Source: an uncultured Clostridia bacterium | GTDB taxonomy: Bacteria; Bacillota; Clostridia; TANB77; CAG-465 | Assembly (NCBI GenBank): GCA_947632635.1 | Contig: CANRQA010000009.1 | Span: forward strand, 1 to 42,172 | Direction of reading: 5' to 3' | DNA: 42,172 bases | Shown here: positions 1 through 7,002 of the stretch, piece by piece | Numbering within the stretch: position 1 is the first letter of the stretch | Layout of the letters: the number at the start of each line of letters is the position of its first letter | Notes under the pieces: generated by a model | What the model was told of the DNA's origin: nothing | The model's database searches: none | What the model saw: the letters and a program-made list of their open reading frames with translations, nothing else | Made by a program: the position numbers and the translations under genes

Positions 1-42
1 CATTTTTTATATATTTTTCCCCAAAATTTGCCCAAGAAAATA

Positions 43-71
43 TTGCAGAAAGTTTTTAAACAATATATAAT
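43..71 (+). promoter_or_regulatory. Sigma-A promoter of the GNAT gene
   Basis: TTGCAG, 17-base spacer, TATAAT, ending about 30 bases before the start codon at 101. Close to the vegetative consensus and correctly placed. Confidence 0.7.
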
Positions 72-100
72 AACTATATGTAAAGAGGATTGAAGAAAAA

Positions 101-838
101 ATGATAGAAGTAAAAAATAAAAATGATTTAAACAGACTAAAAAATATGTTTATGGATATAAGGTTCCATATGGGATTAAGCGTACTAGATGGAAAAATGG
201 GAAAAGCATATGTAGATAGTATTGAAAATCCAAAATTTGCAATGCTTATGGTAAGAAAGTATTGTTTTATAAATGGAATTATAGATTTAAATCAATTATT
301 GGAAATTATTGAAGAATATAACTTAAAGGAGTATATATTAATACCTAGTGATGAAATTAAAGAAATGTTGGAAAAACAATATAAAGATAAAATAAATAAA
401 AATCAAAGATATTCAATAAAGAAGAATCCTAAATTTGATATAGTAAAACTACAAGAATATATAGACAATAATGCAAATGAATATGAATTTAAAAGGATTA
501 ATCAAGAGATAGCAGACAGAATAAATAAAGAAAAATTTATTAATATAACAGATAACTATATAGAAAATGGATTTGGATATTGTTGCTTTTATAATAATCA
601 AATAATAGGTGTAGCATCTTCTAATATAATATATAATGATGGAATTGAAGTTAATATTAAAGTGCAAGAAGAATTTCAAAGGAAAAATATAGCAACCGTT
701 CTAGCTTCAAAGCTTATCTTATTATGTTTAAATAATAACCAAACTATAAGTTGGGATGCGGCAAATTTAAAATCGGTAGGACTAGCTGAAAAATTAGGAT
801 TTGAGTATGATTCAACATATGATATATATAAATTTTAA
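101..838 (+). CDS. GNAT-family N-acetyltransferase
   Basis: A 245-residue protein whose C-terminal half fits the GCN5-related acetyltransferase fold: a GFGYCCFYNNQIIGVASS strand pair (about 155-175), an acetyl-CoA loop region around EFQRKNIATVLASKL (about 195-210), and a closing SWDAANLKSVGLAEKLGF segment (about 222-240), which is typical of the GNAT_acetyltran group. The N-terminal half is less conserved and gives no substrate. The start has a GAGG sequence about 12 bases upstream and a near-consensus promoter before that. It is transcribed alone; the next gene begins 150 bases later. The family transfers acetyl from acetyl-CoA to an amine; the specific acceptor cannot be told. Confidence 0.75.
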   Translation: MIEVKNKNDLNRLKNMFMDIRFHMGLSVLDGKMGKAYVDSIENPKFAMLMVRKYCFINGIIDLNQLLEIIEEYNLKEYILIPSDEIKEMLEKQYKDKINKNQRYSIKKNPKFDIVKLQEYIDNNANEYEFKRINQEIADRINKEKFINITDNYIENGFGYCCFYNNQIIGVASSNIIYNDGIEVNIKVQEEFQRKNIATVLASKLILLCLNNNQTISWDAANLKSVGLAEKLGFEYDSTYDIYKF

Positions 839-987
839 TATTTTAGTAACGCAAAAAAGCTATTCGTTAAAATTGCTTTTACTAATGTTTTGCATCAGTT
901 TAGATGCTAATCTAAGTTAAACCCTTTCAAACCTAGTAGAATATTTATCTGCTACATTTATTTTTTATAAGAAATAGAGGAACATTT

Positions 988-1785
988 ATGAATAACCAAA
1001 GTAATGAAAAATTTAATAGTTTAATTAAATATATAGAAGATAATCTTTGTGAAGAAATTAGTTATAAAAAACTATCGCAGATACTCTGTGTTAATGAATA
1101 TACAATGCATAGAATCTTTTTATTTGTAACTAATTATACTGTAGCTGAGTATATAAGAAAAAGAAGATTAAGTATGTCTGCTTTAGACTTGCTTGAAGGA
1201 AAAGAAAAAATTATTGATATTGCTATAAAATATAATTATGACTCTTCACAATCCTTTTCTAGAGCATTTAAAGCTATGATGGGATTTCTTCCAAGTGAAA
1301 TAAATGATAATAAAAATAATATAAAATTCTTTCCAAAATATGAATTAACAGCTGAAGACATCACAGATGAATTCGAGTATCATATAGAAAAAGGTATTAA
1401 ATTTAAATTTTATGCTATTTCTATGAAAACAACAATAAAAAATTGCCACAATGAAGCTCCTCTATTTTGGAAGAAAAATTATAAATATATAAAAGGAAAA
1501 AGTGAATATGGTTTACTCGAATATGATAAAACCTGTCGTATAGATAATGCTACATACTATATAGCTTCAAAAGAACCATTTCAAAATGCAAAAGAATTAA
1601 ACTTAAAAGCAAGTAATTATGTAGTATTTGAATGTGACTATAAGGGACCTAACTTTTTATATGAATATTGTTCTAAAATATATAGAACAGTTATTCCAAA
1701 TTTAGAATATGAATTAGAAAATTTACCTGATATCGAAGAATATTTAGGAAATAATAAGTTAAGACTATATATTCCAATAAAATAA
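988..1785 (+). CDS. AraC-family transcriptional regulator
   Basis: A 265-residue regulator with the two helix-turn-helix AraC/XylS DNA-binding domain at the N terminus (about 10-105; ISYKKLSQILCVNEYTMHRIF for the first helix pair and IDIAIKYNYDSSQSFSRAFK for the second, the latter matching the family signature). The C-terminal 150 residues look like a GyrI-type effector-binding domain, the order seen in the SoxS/Rob-like group with the HTH first. AGAGGAAC lies before the ATG. A strong terminator follows directly, so the unit is monocistronic. It could control the neighbouring radical SAM gene, but nothing in the sequence shows this. Confidence 0.8.
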   Translation: MNNQSNEKFNSLIKYIEDNLCEEISYKKLSQILCVNEYTMHRIFLFVTNYTVAEYIRKRRLSMSALDLLEGKEKIIDIAIKYNYDSSQSFSRAFKAMMGFLPSEINDNKNNIKFFPKYELTAEDITDEFEYHIEKGIKFKFYAISMKTTIKNCHNEAPLFWKKNYKYIKGKSEYGLLEYDKTCRIDNATYYIASKEPFQNAKELNLKASNYVVFECDYKGPNFLYEYCSKIYRTVIPNLEYELENLPDIEEYLGNNKLRLYIPIK

Positions 1786-1789
1786 ATAT

Positions 1790-1832
1790 AACAAGTGACT
1801 TTTTTAATATTTAAAATGTCACTTGTTTTTTC
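1790..1832 (+). terminator. Intrinsic terminator after the AraC regulator
   Basis: A 10-bp stem (AACAAGTGAC / GTCACTTGTT) followed by a run of T. Confidence 0.85.
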
Positions 1833-1909
1833 CGCAAATGAGATATAATAAAGATGTAGGTTAATATTGTAGATTATTATAAATTTATATTATTGTGGGA
1901 GGTCATGAA

Positions 1910-2890
1910 ATGAATGAATATTTAACTCGTGAAATCTGGAAAATGCGGAAAAACATAAAAACTGAAGTTGGGACACCTGTTGTTTCTCTTGTTAATGTAT
2001 CAAATAAAACTTACCAATTGCTTTTTATGTCTTGTGGTTGTGACAATGCTTGTACATTTTGTAACTATGGCTTTGACTATAACCTCACATTAGAAATGGT
2101 TAAGCCTGAACTTGAAAAAATAGACTTAAAAGGGGTTGATATAGTCGAACTTGAACTTGAAGCAAATGGCTCATTTCTTTCTGAAAGAGAGATTCCTTAT
2201 GATTTATTTATTGAAATATTACGTTTCGTATCCCATAAGGATATCCCTATAATCACTATGGAAACACACTACAAAACTATTACAGAAAGTAAAATTAAAG
2301 ACATTAGGGAAATTTTAGGGCAAAATCAAGAAGTTCATTTTGAGCTTGGTCTTGAATCAGCAAATGAAGATGTAAGAAATATCTACAACAAAGATATAAA
2401 CTTATGCGAATATCTTGAAGTAGCTAGACTATGTGAAAGATATAATATTGCTTTACAAATTAATGTGCTTTTAGGCGCTCCATTTTTAACACGTCAAGAA
2501 CAAATTGAAGACTGCCTTGATACACTTAAATTTATCTATAATGAGATGCCTAAGGGAACTCACGCAGTATTATTTCCAATAAATATAAAAAATAATACTA
2601 TGTTAAAGCATTGGCAAGACATTGGAGTTTATGATCAGATTTCGTCTTGGGAGTTTGTGGAACTTCTTCATAGAATTCCAGAAGAATATTTAGACAAATT
2701 TACTATTGCATGGTGGGGAACTAGAGAAAATGCTTTCACAAAAGGTATTATTCAACACCCTAAAACATGTAAGAAATGTAATGAAAGACTAATGAACTTC
2801 TACACAGATTTTTACTCTAACTGGGATCCTTCTTATCGTAAAAAAATACTTAACGATATTTGGGAAACAAGATGTGACTGCGACAAATAA
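1910..2890 (+). CDS. Radical SAM protein, RaSEA/Elp3-like
   Basis: 326 residues. The [4Fe-4S] cluster motif CDNACTFC (CxxxCxxC) lies near residue 45, followed by a TIM-barrel-like core with ELELEANGSF and HFELGLESANEDVRN, which resemble the SAM-binding and second-substrate segments of Elp3/RaSEA-type enzymes. The C terminus has an extra Cys set (TCKKCNERL and a final CDCDK). The ATG at 1910 is chosen because GGGAGGT lies seven bases upstream; an upstream GTG at 1895 overlaps that site. One in-frame CGG codon (1946-1948) is read here without any frame change, unlike the CGG sites in mutL, miaA and mnmA. The substrate is unknown; a tRNA- or peptide-modifying role is possible. Confidence 0.75.
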   Translation: MNEYLTREIWKMRKNIKTEVGTPVVSLVNVSNKTYQLLFMSCGCDNACTFCNYGFDYNLTLEMVKPELEKIDLKGVDIVELELEANGSFLSEREIPYDLFIEILRFVSHKDIPIITMETHYKTITESKIKDIREILGQNQEVHFELGLESANEDVRNIYNKDINLCEYLEVARLCERYNIALQINVLLGAPFLTRQEQIEDCLDTLKFIYNEMPKGTHAVLFPINIKNNTMLKHWQDIGVYDQISSWEFVELLHRIPEEYLDKFTIAWWGTRENAFTKGIIQHPKTCKKCNERLMNFYTDFYSNWDPSYRKKILNDIWETRCDCDK

Positions 2891-2910
2891 AATAATATTG
2901 TTTAAACGCA

Positions 2911-2943
2911 AAACAGATGGTAAATTCCATCTGTTTTTGTTTA
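2911..2943. terminator. Terminator between convergent genes
   Basis: A 10-bp perfect stem (AAACAGATGG / CCATCTGTTT, loop TAAATT) with T-rich sequence downstream on the plus strand. It sits between the convergent radical SAM and nitroreductase genes and may serve both. Confidence 0.8.
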
Positions 2944-3495
2944 TTAATTTAATAATAAATCTGCAAAATCTTTTTTTATTTTTGTTGAATAATTATATAT
3001 AGGATAACCTACAATAAAACCACATATTTGTTCATAATCATTTATTCCAAGATAGTTATCAATTTCATCTTCTATATATAAAGTATCACATAATATACAA
3101 CTACCTAAACCTAAATTTACAGCTTGAAGACTCATATTTTCAATAGCACATCCTAGTGAAATATAATCGGGTTTCTTATAATTTTCATTTTTAGCTTTAG
3201 ATTTATAACTATCACTATAAATCATTATCATCTTATTAGCTGTCTTTATTTGTTCTGCTGTGCCTTTCACACTAGTTCGCTCTTTTGGATTAAGTTTATC
3301 CCATTCAAAAAGCATATTCATGATGTGATTTTTTTGTTCATCATTTAAAACATAAAACTTCCAAGGTTGCCTATTCTTTGCAGAAGGTGCTATACAAGCA
3401 CTTTGTAATATTTTTTCTATTTGTTCATTAGTAACATTCTCATCAGTAAATACTCTAGCTGTACGTCTACTATTTATAACTTCATTAAAATCCAT
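2944..3495 (-). CDS. Nitroreductase-family FMN oxidoreductase
   Basis: 183 residues, the usual length for a compact nitroreductase. The N-terminal SRRTARVFTDENV and APSAKNRQPWKFYVL segments are the FMN-phosphate and dimer-interface signatures, and LGCAIENMSLQAVNLGLGSC is the typical second conserved block. These enzymes use NAD(P)H to reduce nitro groups, quinones or enoates; the physiological substrate cannot be read from sequence. The ATG at 3495 is preferred over a TTG 18 bases upstream because GTGAGG lies eight bases before it. It is transcribed alone, towards the radical SAM gene. Confidence 0.85.
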   Translation of the reverse strand: MDFNEVINSRRTARVFTDENVTNEQIEKILQSACIAPSAKNRQPWKFYVLNDEQKNHIMNMLFEWDKLNPKERTSVKGTAEQIKTANKMIMIYSDSYKSKAKNENYKKPDYISLGCAIENMSLQAVNLGLGSCILCDTLYIEDEIDNYLGINDYEQICGFIVGYPIYNYSTKIKKDFADLLLN

Positions 3496-3541
3496 ATCTA
3501 ATACCTCACTCAAAATACTAATTATATTTTACACTATTTTA

Positions 3542-3571
3542 ATTATAAAGAGGTGATATTAATGATATCAA
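3542..3571 (-). promoter_or_regulatory. Promoter of the nitroreductase gene
   Basis: On the minus strand TTGATA, 18-base spacer, TATAAT, about 45 bases upstream of the chosen start. Confidence 0.5.
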
Positions 3572-3808
3572 TTTTGTTTAAACGAATTAATAACCTTTTT
3601 TAAGCAAAATAAACTCTTTTTATATTTAGAAGAAATCTCCCCATAAGATTTAATTTTATTATTAATCTTTTTATAAAATCATCAAAAAAAATATGCTCAT
3701 TTTGTTTATTTTCTTATTTAATATTTTTTGCTTATTCTAATATTTTATATTTTTATTGTTACTTGTTAAAATTCTATTTAACCATATAATATATTTCTTG
3801 ACTTTTTA

Positions 3809-3837
3809 TTGTATTTGGCTTTTTTTAGTAATATAAT
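3809..3837 (+). promoter_or_regulatory. Weak promoter before plus-strand RNA candidate
   Basis: TTGTAT, 17-base spacer, TATAAT. The -10 is perfect but the -35 is poor. It would start RNA at about 3844. Confidence 0.4.
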
Positions 3838-3843
3838 TTAAAT

Positions 3844-3984
3844 TACCTACCTTAACGAAGTTGATGACTTCATGGTAGAAGCTATAATATTTATAGTTGT
3901 TCTTGTAATTCTCGTAAAAGAATTACATAATTACAACTAGGTTCAAATGACTCGTGTTTTCCCACGGGTCATTATTATTTTATT
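3844..3984 (+). ncRNA. Structured small-RNA candidate
   Basis: No protein frame is credible here, but the plus strand folds into consecutive helices. Hairpin 1 has CTACC (3847) with GGTAG (3874) enclosing GAAGT/ACTTC. Hairpin 2 has CTATAA/TTATAG at 3882-3896. Hairpin 3 has TGTAATTCT/AGAATTACA (3904-3927) closed by an outer GTTGT/ACAAC. It ends in the terminator at 3946-3973. I do not recognise it as 6S, SRP, tmRNA, RNase P or a named riboswitch, and no gene follows on this strand, so a trans-acting RNA is more likely than a leader. Inference from folding by eye only. Confidence 0.45.
3946..3984 (+). terminator. Terminator of the plus-strand RNA candidate
   Basis: An 11-bp stem AATGACTCGTG / CACGGGTCATT with one wobble and a TTTTCC loop, then an AT-rich tail with short T runs. 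Confidence 0.7.
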
Positions 3985-4002
3985 CAATATCATATTTTTT
4001 AT

Positions 4003-4043
4003 ACAAAAAAATGAGAAGATAAATTTTTCCCCTTTATCTTCTC
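4003..4043 (-). terminator. Terminator of the minus-strand sRNA
   Basis: Minus strand: GAGAAGATAAA, nine-base loop, TTTATCTTCTC, then ATTTTTTT. A textbook intrinsic terminator. Confidence 0.85.
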
Positions 4044-4100
4044 GATTACTTCACGATATGCTATAACATTAATTGTACAAATAGAGTAACTTCTATCTGT
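4004..4100 (-). ncRNA. Small RNA of about 100 nt
   Basis: A perfect vegetative promoter (4107-4135) and a strong terminator (4013-4043) bracket about 100 bases on the minus strand. The predicted transcript opens with a hairpin (GTACAGATAGAA pairing with CTCTATTTGTAC) and ends in the terminator hairpin. A 61-codon frame crosses the region but has only a GTG start with no ribosome site and would start upstream of the promoter, so I treat the locus as non-coding. It is convergent with the other RNA candidate. Its family is not recognised and the target is unknown. Confidence 0.6.
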
Positions 4101-4106
4101 ACTTTT

Positions 4107-4135
4107 ATTATAACGGCTATTTCTATTGTTGTCAA
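4107..4135 (-). promoter_or_regulatory. Perfect consensus promoter of the minus-strand sRNA
   Basis: Minus strand TTGACA, exactly 17 bases, TATAAT. Both hexamers are perfect, pointing at a short terminated transcript rather than a gene. Confidence 0.8.
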
Positions 4136-4230
4136 TAGTTTTATGTAATCTTGCTAATTTTTTTTTGACAAGTCTATTACTCACTTAAAAGAAAACCGAA
4201 ACAAAAATAGACTTTTTAACCTCTTTTTTG

Positions 4231-4656
4231 TTATATTATATTTACTGTTTGATATATAAACCAAATAGTAAATAATATAACAGTAAATCCTAATGAAATT
4301 AGAGCAACATACACTCCTTGATTTCTTCTTGAAGTATAAAATAGTGTAAAGCCTAATATTATTAAGCTCAAACTTAAAGTTATTAAACTTAATAATAGCA
4401 TATTTGAAAGCGATTTATTTATTACCTGGTAAGTATTTTCCACTTCATTATTATATACCTCGTATGCCTCTTTAACTTCATCTGTAGTAGATAGACTATT
4501 TACTTTTTGTATAGCAAGTTGCATACTTGAATCACTATTTAAATTAGCCTTTAATTTATTACTAATTGGTCTATATAATAAATAACTACCTAAAACTACT
4601 ATTAAAACAATTACTACATATGTTACTATAAATGATACTACATTTCTTTTTTTCAT
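4231..4656 (-). CDS. Small three-helix membrane protein of unknown function
   Basis: 141 residues. One transmembrane helix at about 8-28, an extracytoplasmic or linker segment of about 55 residues rich in Asn, Ser and Glu (29-83), then two helices at about 86-107 and 114-136 joined by a short YTSRRNQGV turn. AAGGAGGAAT lies six bases before the ATG and the gene starts three bases after ksgA ends, so the two are co-transcribed and possibly translationally coupled. I recognise no family. The central segment is predicted to face outside if the first helix is an uncleaved signal anchor. Confidence 0.7.
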   Translation of the reverse strand: MKKRNVVSFIVTYVVIVLIVVLGSYLLYRPISNKLKANLNSDSSMQLAIQKVNSLSTTDEVKEAYEVYNNEVENTYQVINKSLSNMLLLSLITLSLSLIILGFTLFYTSRRNQGVYVALISLGFTVILFTIWFIYQTVNII

Positions 4657-4659
4657 TTT

Positions 4660-5535
4660 TTATTCCTCCTTGTATAACAAATTAACTATTTCTATATACT
4701 TTTCAAGCTCTAATTCTTCTGCTCTTACATTTAAATTAATATCACAATTTTTAAAGACTTCCTCTAATTCTTCTTTAGTCATATTATTAAAATGATTTGA
4801 GACAAGAGAATTAATCATCTTTTTTCGTCTTTGCTGAAAAGCAAAATGTATTAACTCAAATAACAATTTTTCATTTTTTACAAAATATTTCTTGCGCTTT
4901 ATCATTTTTACTACAGCAGAGGTAACATCTGGTGGTGGGATAAATGAAGTATTTGGTACAATAATTTGAATACTAGCTTCACAATAATATTTTATCATTA
5001 AAGTAAGTATCCCATATTCTTTTGATTTATTATTTGCAGTAATTCTTTCGGCAACCTCTTTTTGTACCATTACTATTATTTCATCAATTCTATTTGACTC
5101 CTGTAATAATTTAAAAATTATAGGGCTAGTAATATAATATGGTAAATTTGCAATTACTTTTACTTTGCTAAACTTCATATTACTTTTTATTTCAATATCA
5201 TTAATAATTTTATCAATATCAACATTTAAAATATCTTCATTTAACAAAGTATAATTACTAAACTTTCCACTTAATCTATCAGTTAATACTTCAATCATTT
5301 TATTATCTATTTCTATCAAAAGACAATAAGTTGAATTTAAAAGTAAATATTCACTCAAATTTCCAAGACCTGGTCCAATTTCAATTATTAACTCATCCTC
5401 ACAAATATTAGATATTTTAATTATATTTGAAAGTATATCATCAGCTATTAAAAAATTTTGCCCATATCTTTTATTTGCTTTTATATTATAATTTCTTAAA
5501 ATTTGATTTGTTATTTTTAATGTATTAAGTTCCAA
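4660..5535 (-). CDS. rsmA: 16S rRNA dimethyladenosine transferase RsmA/KsgA
   Basis: Dimethylates two adjacent adenosines in the 3'-terminal hairpin of 16S rRNA during 30S maturation. Class I SAM-methyltransferase motifs are clear: KRYGQNFL near the N terminus, EIGPGLGNLSEYLL (SAM-binding loop), LIEID, and the catalytic NLPYYITSPI. About 291 residues, normal for the family. The TTG at 5535 is chosen because GGGGGAT lies about eight bases upstream; a second TTG six bases earlier is too close to that site. It is followed by the small membrane protein gene. The order YabE-like gene then ksgA matches Bacillus, but the rnmV gene usually between them is absent. Confidence 0.93.
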   Translation of the reverse strand: MELNTLKITNQILRNYNIKANKRYGQNFLIADDILSNIIKISNICEDELIIEIGPGLGNLSEYLLLNSTYCLLIEIDNKMIEVLTDRLSGKFSNYTLLNEDILNVDIDKIINDIEIKSNMKFSKVKVIANLPYYITSPIIFKLLQESNRIDEIIVMVQKEVAERITANNKSKEYGILTLMIKYYCEASIQIIVPNTSFIPPPDVTSAVVKMIKRKKYFVKNEKLLFELIHFAFQQRRKKMINSLVSNHFNNMTKEELEEVFKNCDINLNVRAEELELEKYIEIVNLLYKEE

Positions 5536-5549
5536 GCACAAATCCCCCT

Positions 5550-5585
5550 AGAAAACAAATAATTGCCATTTTACAGGCAATTATT
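5550..5585 (-). terminator. Terminator after the lytic transglycosylase
   Basis: Minus strand AATAATTGCC / GGCAATTATT with an eight-base loop, then TGTTTTC. The tail is short, so some readthrough into ksgA is likely. Confidence 0.6.
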
Positions 5586-5599
5586 ATATACTATTTATA

Positions 5600-6673
5600 T
5601 TAAAAACTGCCATTTGCTAAAAGTGAATTTCTTAAAGCAATGACTGAGTTACTATATGCTCTATGTAAAGTACCTTGACTATAACAATTTCTAAAGAACA
5701 CACCTTCACCCATATTATACGAATTAAGTGCATATGCCTCTATTGAATTAGTATCAGATTCCATCTTTCTTGCTGATGCAAAATATATTGATAGTAAATA
5801 TGCCCCAGCAGTCATATTATCATATGGATCATAAAAATCACTTATACCAAGTTTTGCTCTTAAACTTGCATGATTAGATACATGTATTTGGCATAAGCCA
5901 TATGAATTTCCGCCGCCTAATGCATATTTATTAAATCCACTTTCTTTATACATAACAGCTAAAAATAATTCATATTGTATTCCATATCTTTTACATATAT
6001 TATATGCGTATTGTTGTTCTTCAAGTGACAAATTAATGTTATATTGTTTAAAGCCCTCATCAATTGGTGTAGCACCTACACTTGAAACTAAAGCACTTCT
6101 TGATGCTGTTAAAGTAAGTTTTGTTCCAACTTCAATAATCTTATTTACTGCTTCACTTAATACCTCTGATGAAAGTTCAGCTCTATATATTTCTTCACTT
6201 CTATTATATTTTACTAGATATTTAGTTGATTTTTGTCCCTCAATTCCCTGTTGTACTGTATTAGTTACTCCTCTATCTATTGTTGGATTATCCCTTGTTT
6301 CTTCTTCATAAGGAATTGACTGGATAACTTCTTCGATTTTTGCAACAACTGGTGAGTAATTATTTTTTATCTCATTAATATCAATTTTAGCAAGTTCATG
6401 GCTTGATGAAACTATTATCTTAATACCGTCTGTAATTTCAGTTTCTCTATTTGGTTCAATTTTTGTATTATCCCCAACGTATATTTTATTTTGTAACAAA
6501 AAACCATCTACAGTATTAGATAATGTTTTTATATTTCTAATATCCCCATAATAATCTAGTGTTACATTTTTAATGTTCATAGATAATAGAAATAAACCTA
6601 GAGTAGAAAATGCCAAAACCAAAGTAATTACTATAAATACTTTCCTTACCAGATTTGCTTTTCCTTCGTTCAC
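5600..6673 (-). CDS. YabE-like exported lytic transglycosylase (DUF348-G5-SLT)
   Basis: 357 residues. One N-terminal transmembrane segment (about 10-31) is followed by a DUF348-like wall segment (about 32-95), a G5-like domain (about 120-185, EEETRDNPTIDRG to EIYRAELSSEV) and a C-terminal lysozyme-like SLT domain (about 220-357). Its catalytic Glu lies in AVMYKESGFN, followed by the GNSYGLCQIHVSNH signature. Such proteins cleave peptidoglycan glycan strands with formation of 1,6-anhydro ends. The gene starts with GTG, with AAGGAGGAA seven bases upstream. In Bacillus YabE the catalytic domain is a different, RpfB/3D-type one; here it is replaced by SLT. The consensus promoter lies just upstream. 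Confidence 0.85.
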   Translation of the reverse strand: MNEGKANLVRKVFIVITLVLAFSTLGLFLLSMNIKNVTLDYYGDIRNIKTLSNTVDGFLLQNKIYVGDNTKIEPNRETEITDGIKIIVSSSHELAKIDINEIKNNYSPVVAKIEEVIQSIPYEEETRDNPTIDRGVTNTVQQGIEGQKSTKYLVKYNRSEEIYRAELSSEVLSEAVNKIIEVGTKLTLTASRSALVSSVGATPIDEGFKQYNINLSLEEQQYAYNICKRYGIQYELFLAVMYKESGFNKYALGGGNSYGLCQIHVSNHASLRAKLGISDFYDPYDNMTAGAYLLSIYFASARKMESDTNSIEAYALNSYNMGEGVFFRNCYSQGTLHRAYSNSVIALRNSLLANGSF

Positions 6674-6705
6674 TAAAATTCCTCCTTAAATAATAGGATA
6701 GTTCT

Positions 6706-6734
6706 ATTATACTATAATTTTTATGTTTTGTCAA
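6706..6734 (-). promoter_or_regulatory. Perfect consensus promoter of the transglycosylase gene
   Basis: Minus strand TTGACA, 17 bases, TATAAT, with the -10 about 32 bases upstream of the GTG start. Confidence 0.85.
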
Positions 6735-7002
6735 ATTTTTTTATTACTAGAAATTATCACATAATTAACAAATACATTTATTTTTATTTATATCATAGTA
6801 TTTATAGCAATTTATATTATTTTTATTACATTAATATATTTTACAATTTTTATAATATATAATATTCTTTTAGCTTCTATATTATTTTTTTGTTCCTTAA
6901 CTATAAATTTGTTAATGTTAATATGATTATGAAGATATTATTTGTAATTACATTATATCCTAATTTTATTCATTAGATATCTCAAATTTAATACACATTT
7001 TT
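6735..7002. other. AT-rich spacer, nothing seen
   Basis: About 270 bases with no credible coding frame and no clear terminator hairpin for the surface-protein gene ending at 7003. Confidence 0.5.

Noticed and set aside
3562..3603. 13-codon frame MISILFKRINNLF after GAGGTGAT
   Set aside because: Too short to support, and it overlaps the likely minus-strand promoter of the nitroreductase gene.
3844..3984. Hammerhead or 6S RNA
   Set aside because: No CUGAUGA/GAAA core for a hammerhead, and several separate hairpins in place of the long bulged rod of 6S RNA.
3999..4184. 61-codon minus-strand frame in the sRNA region
   Set aside because: GTG start without a ribosome site, beginning upstream of the perfect promoter; the terminator overlaps its 3' end.
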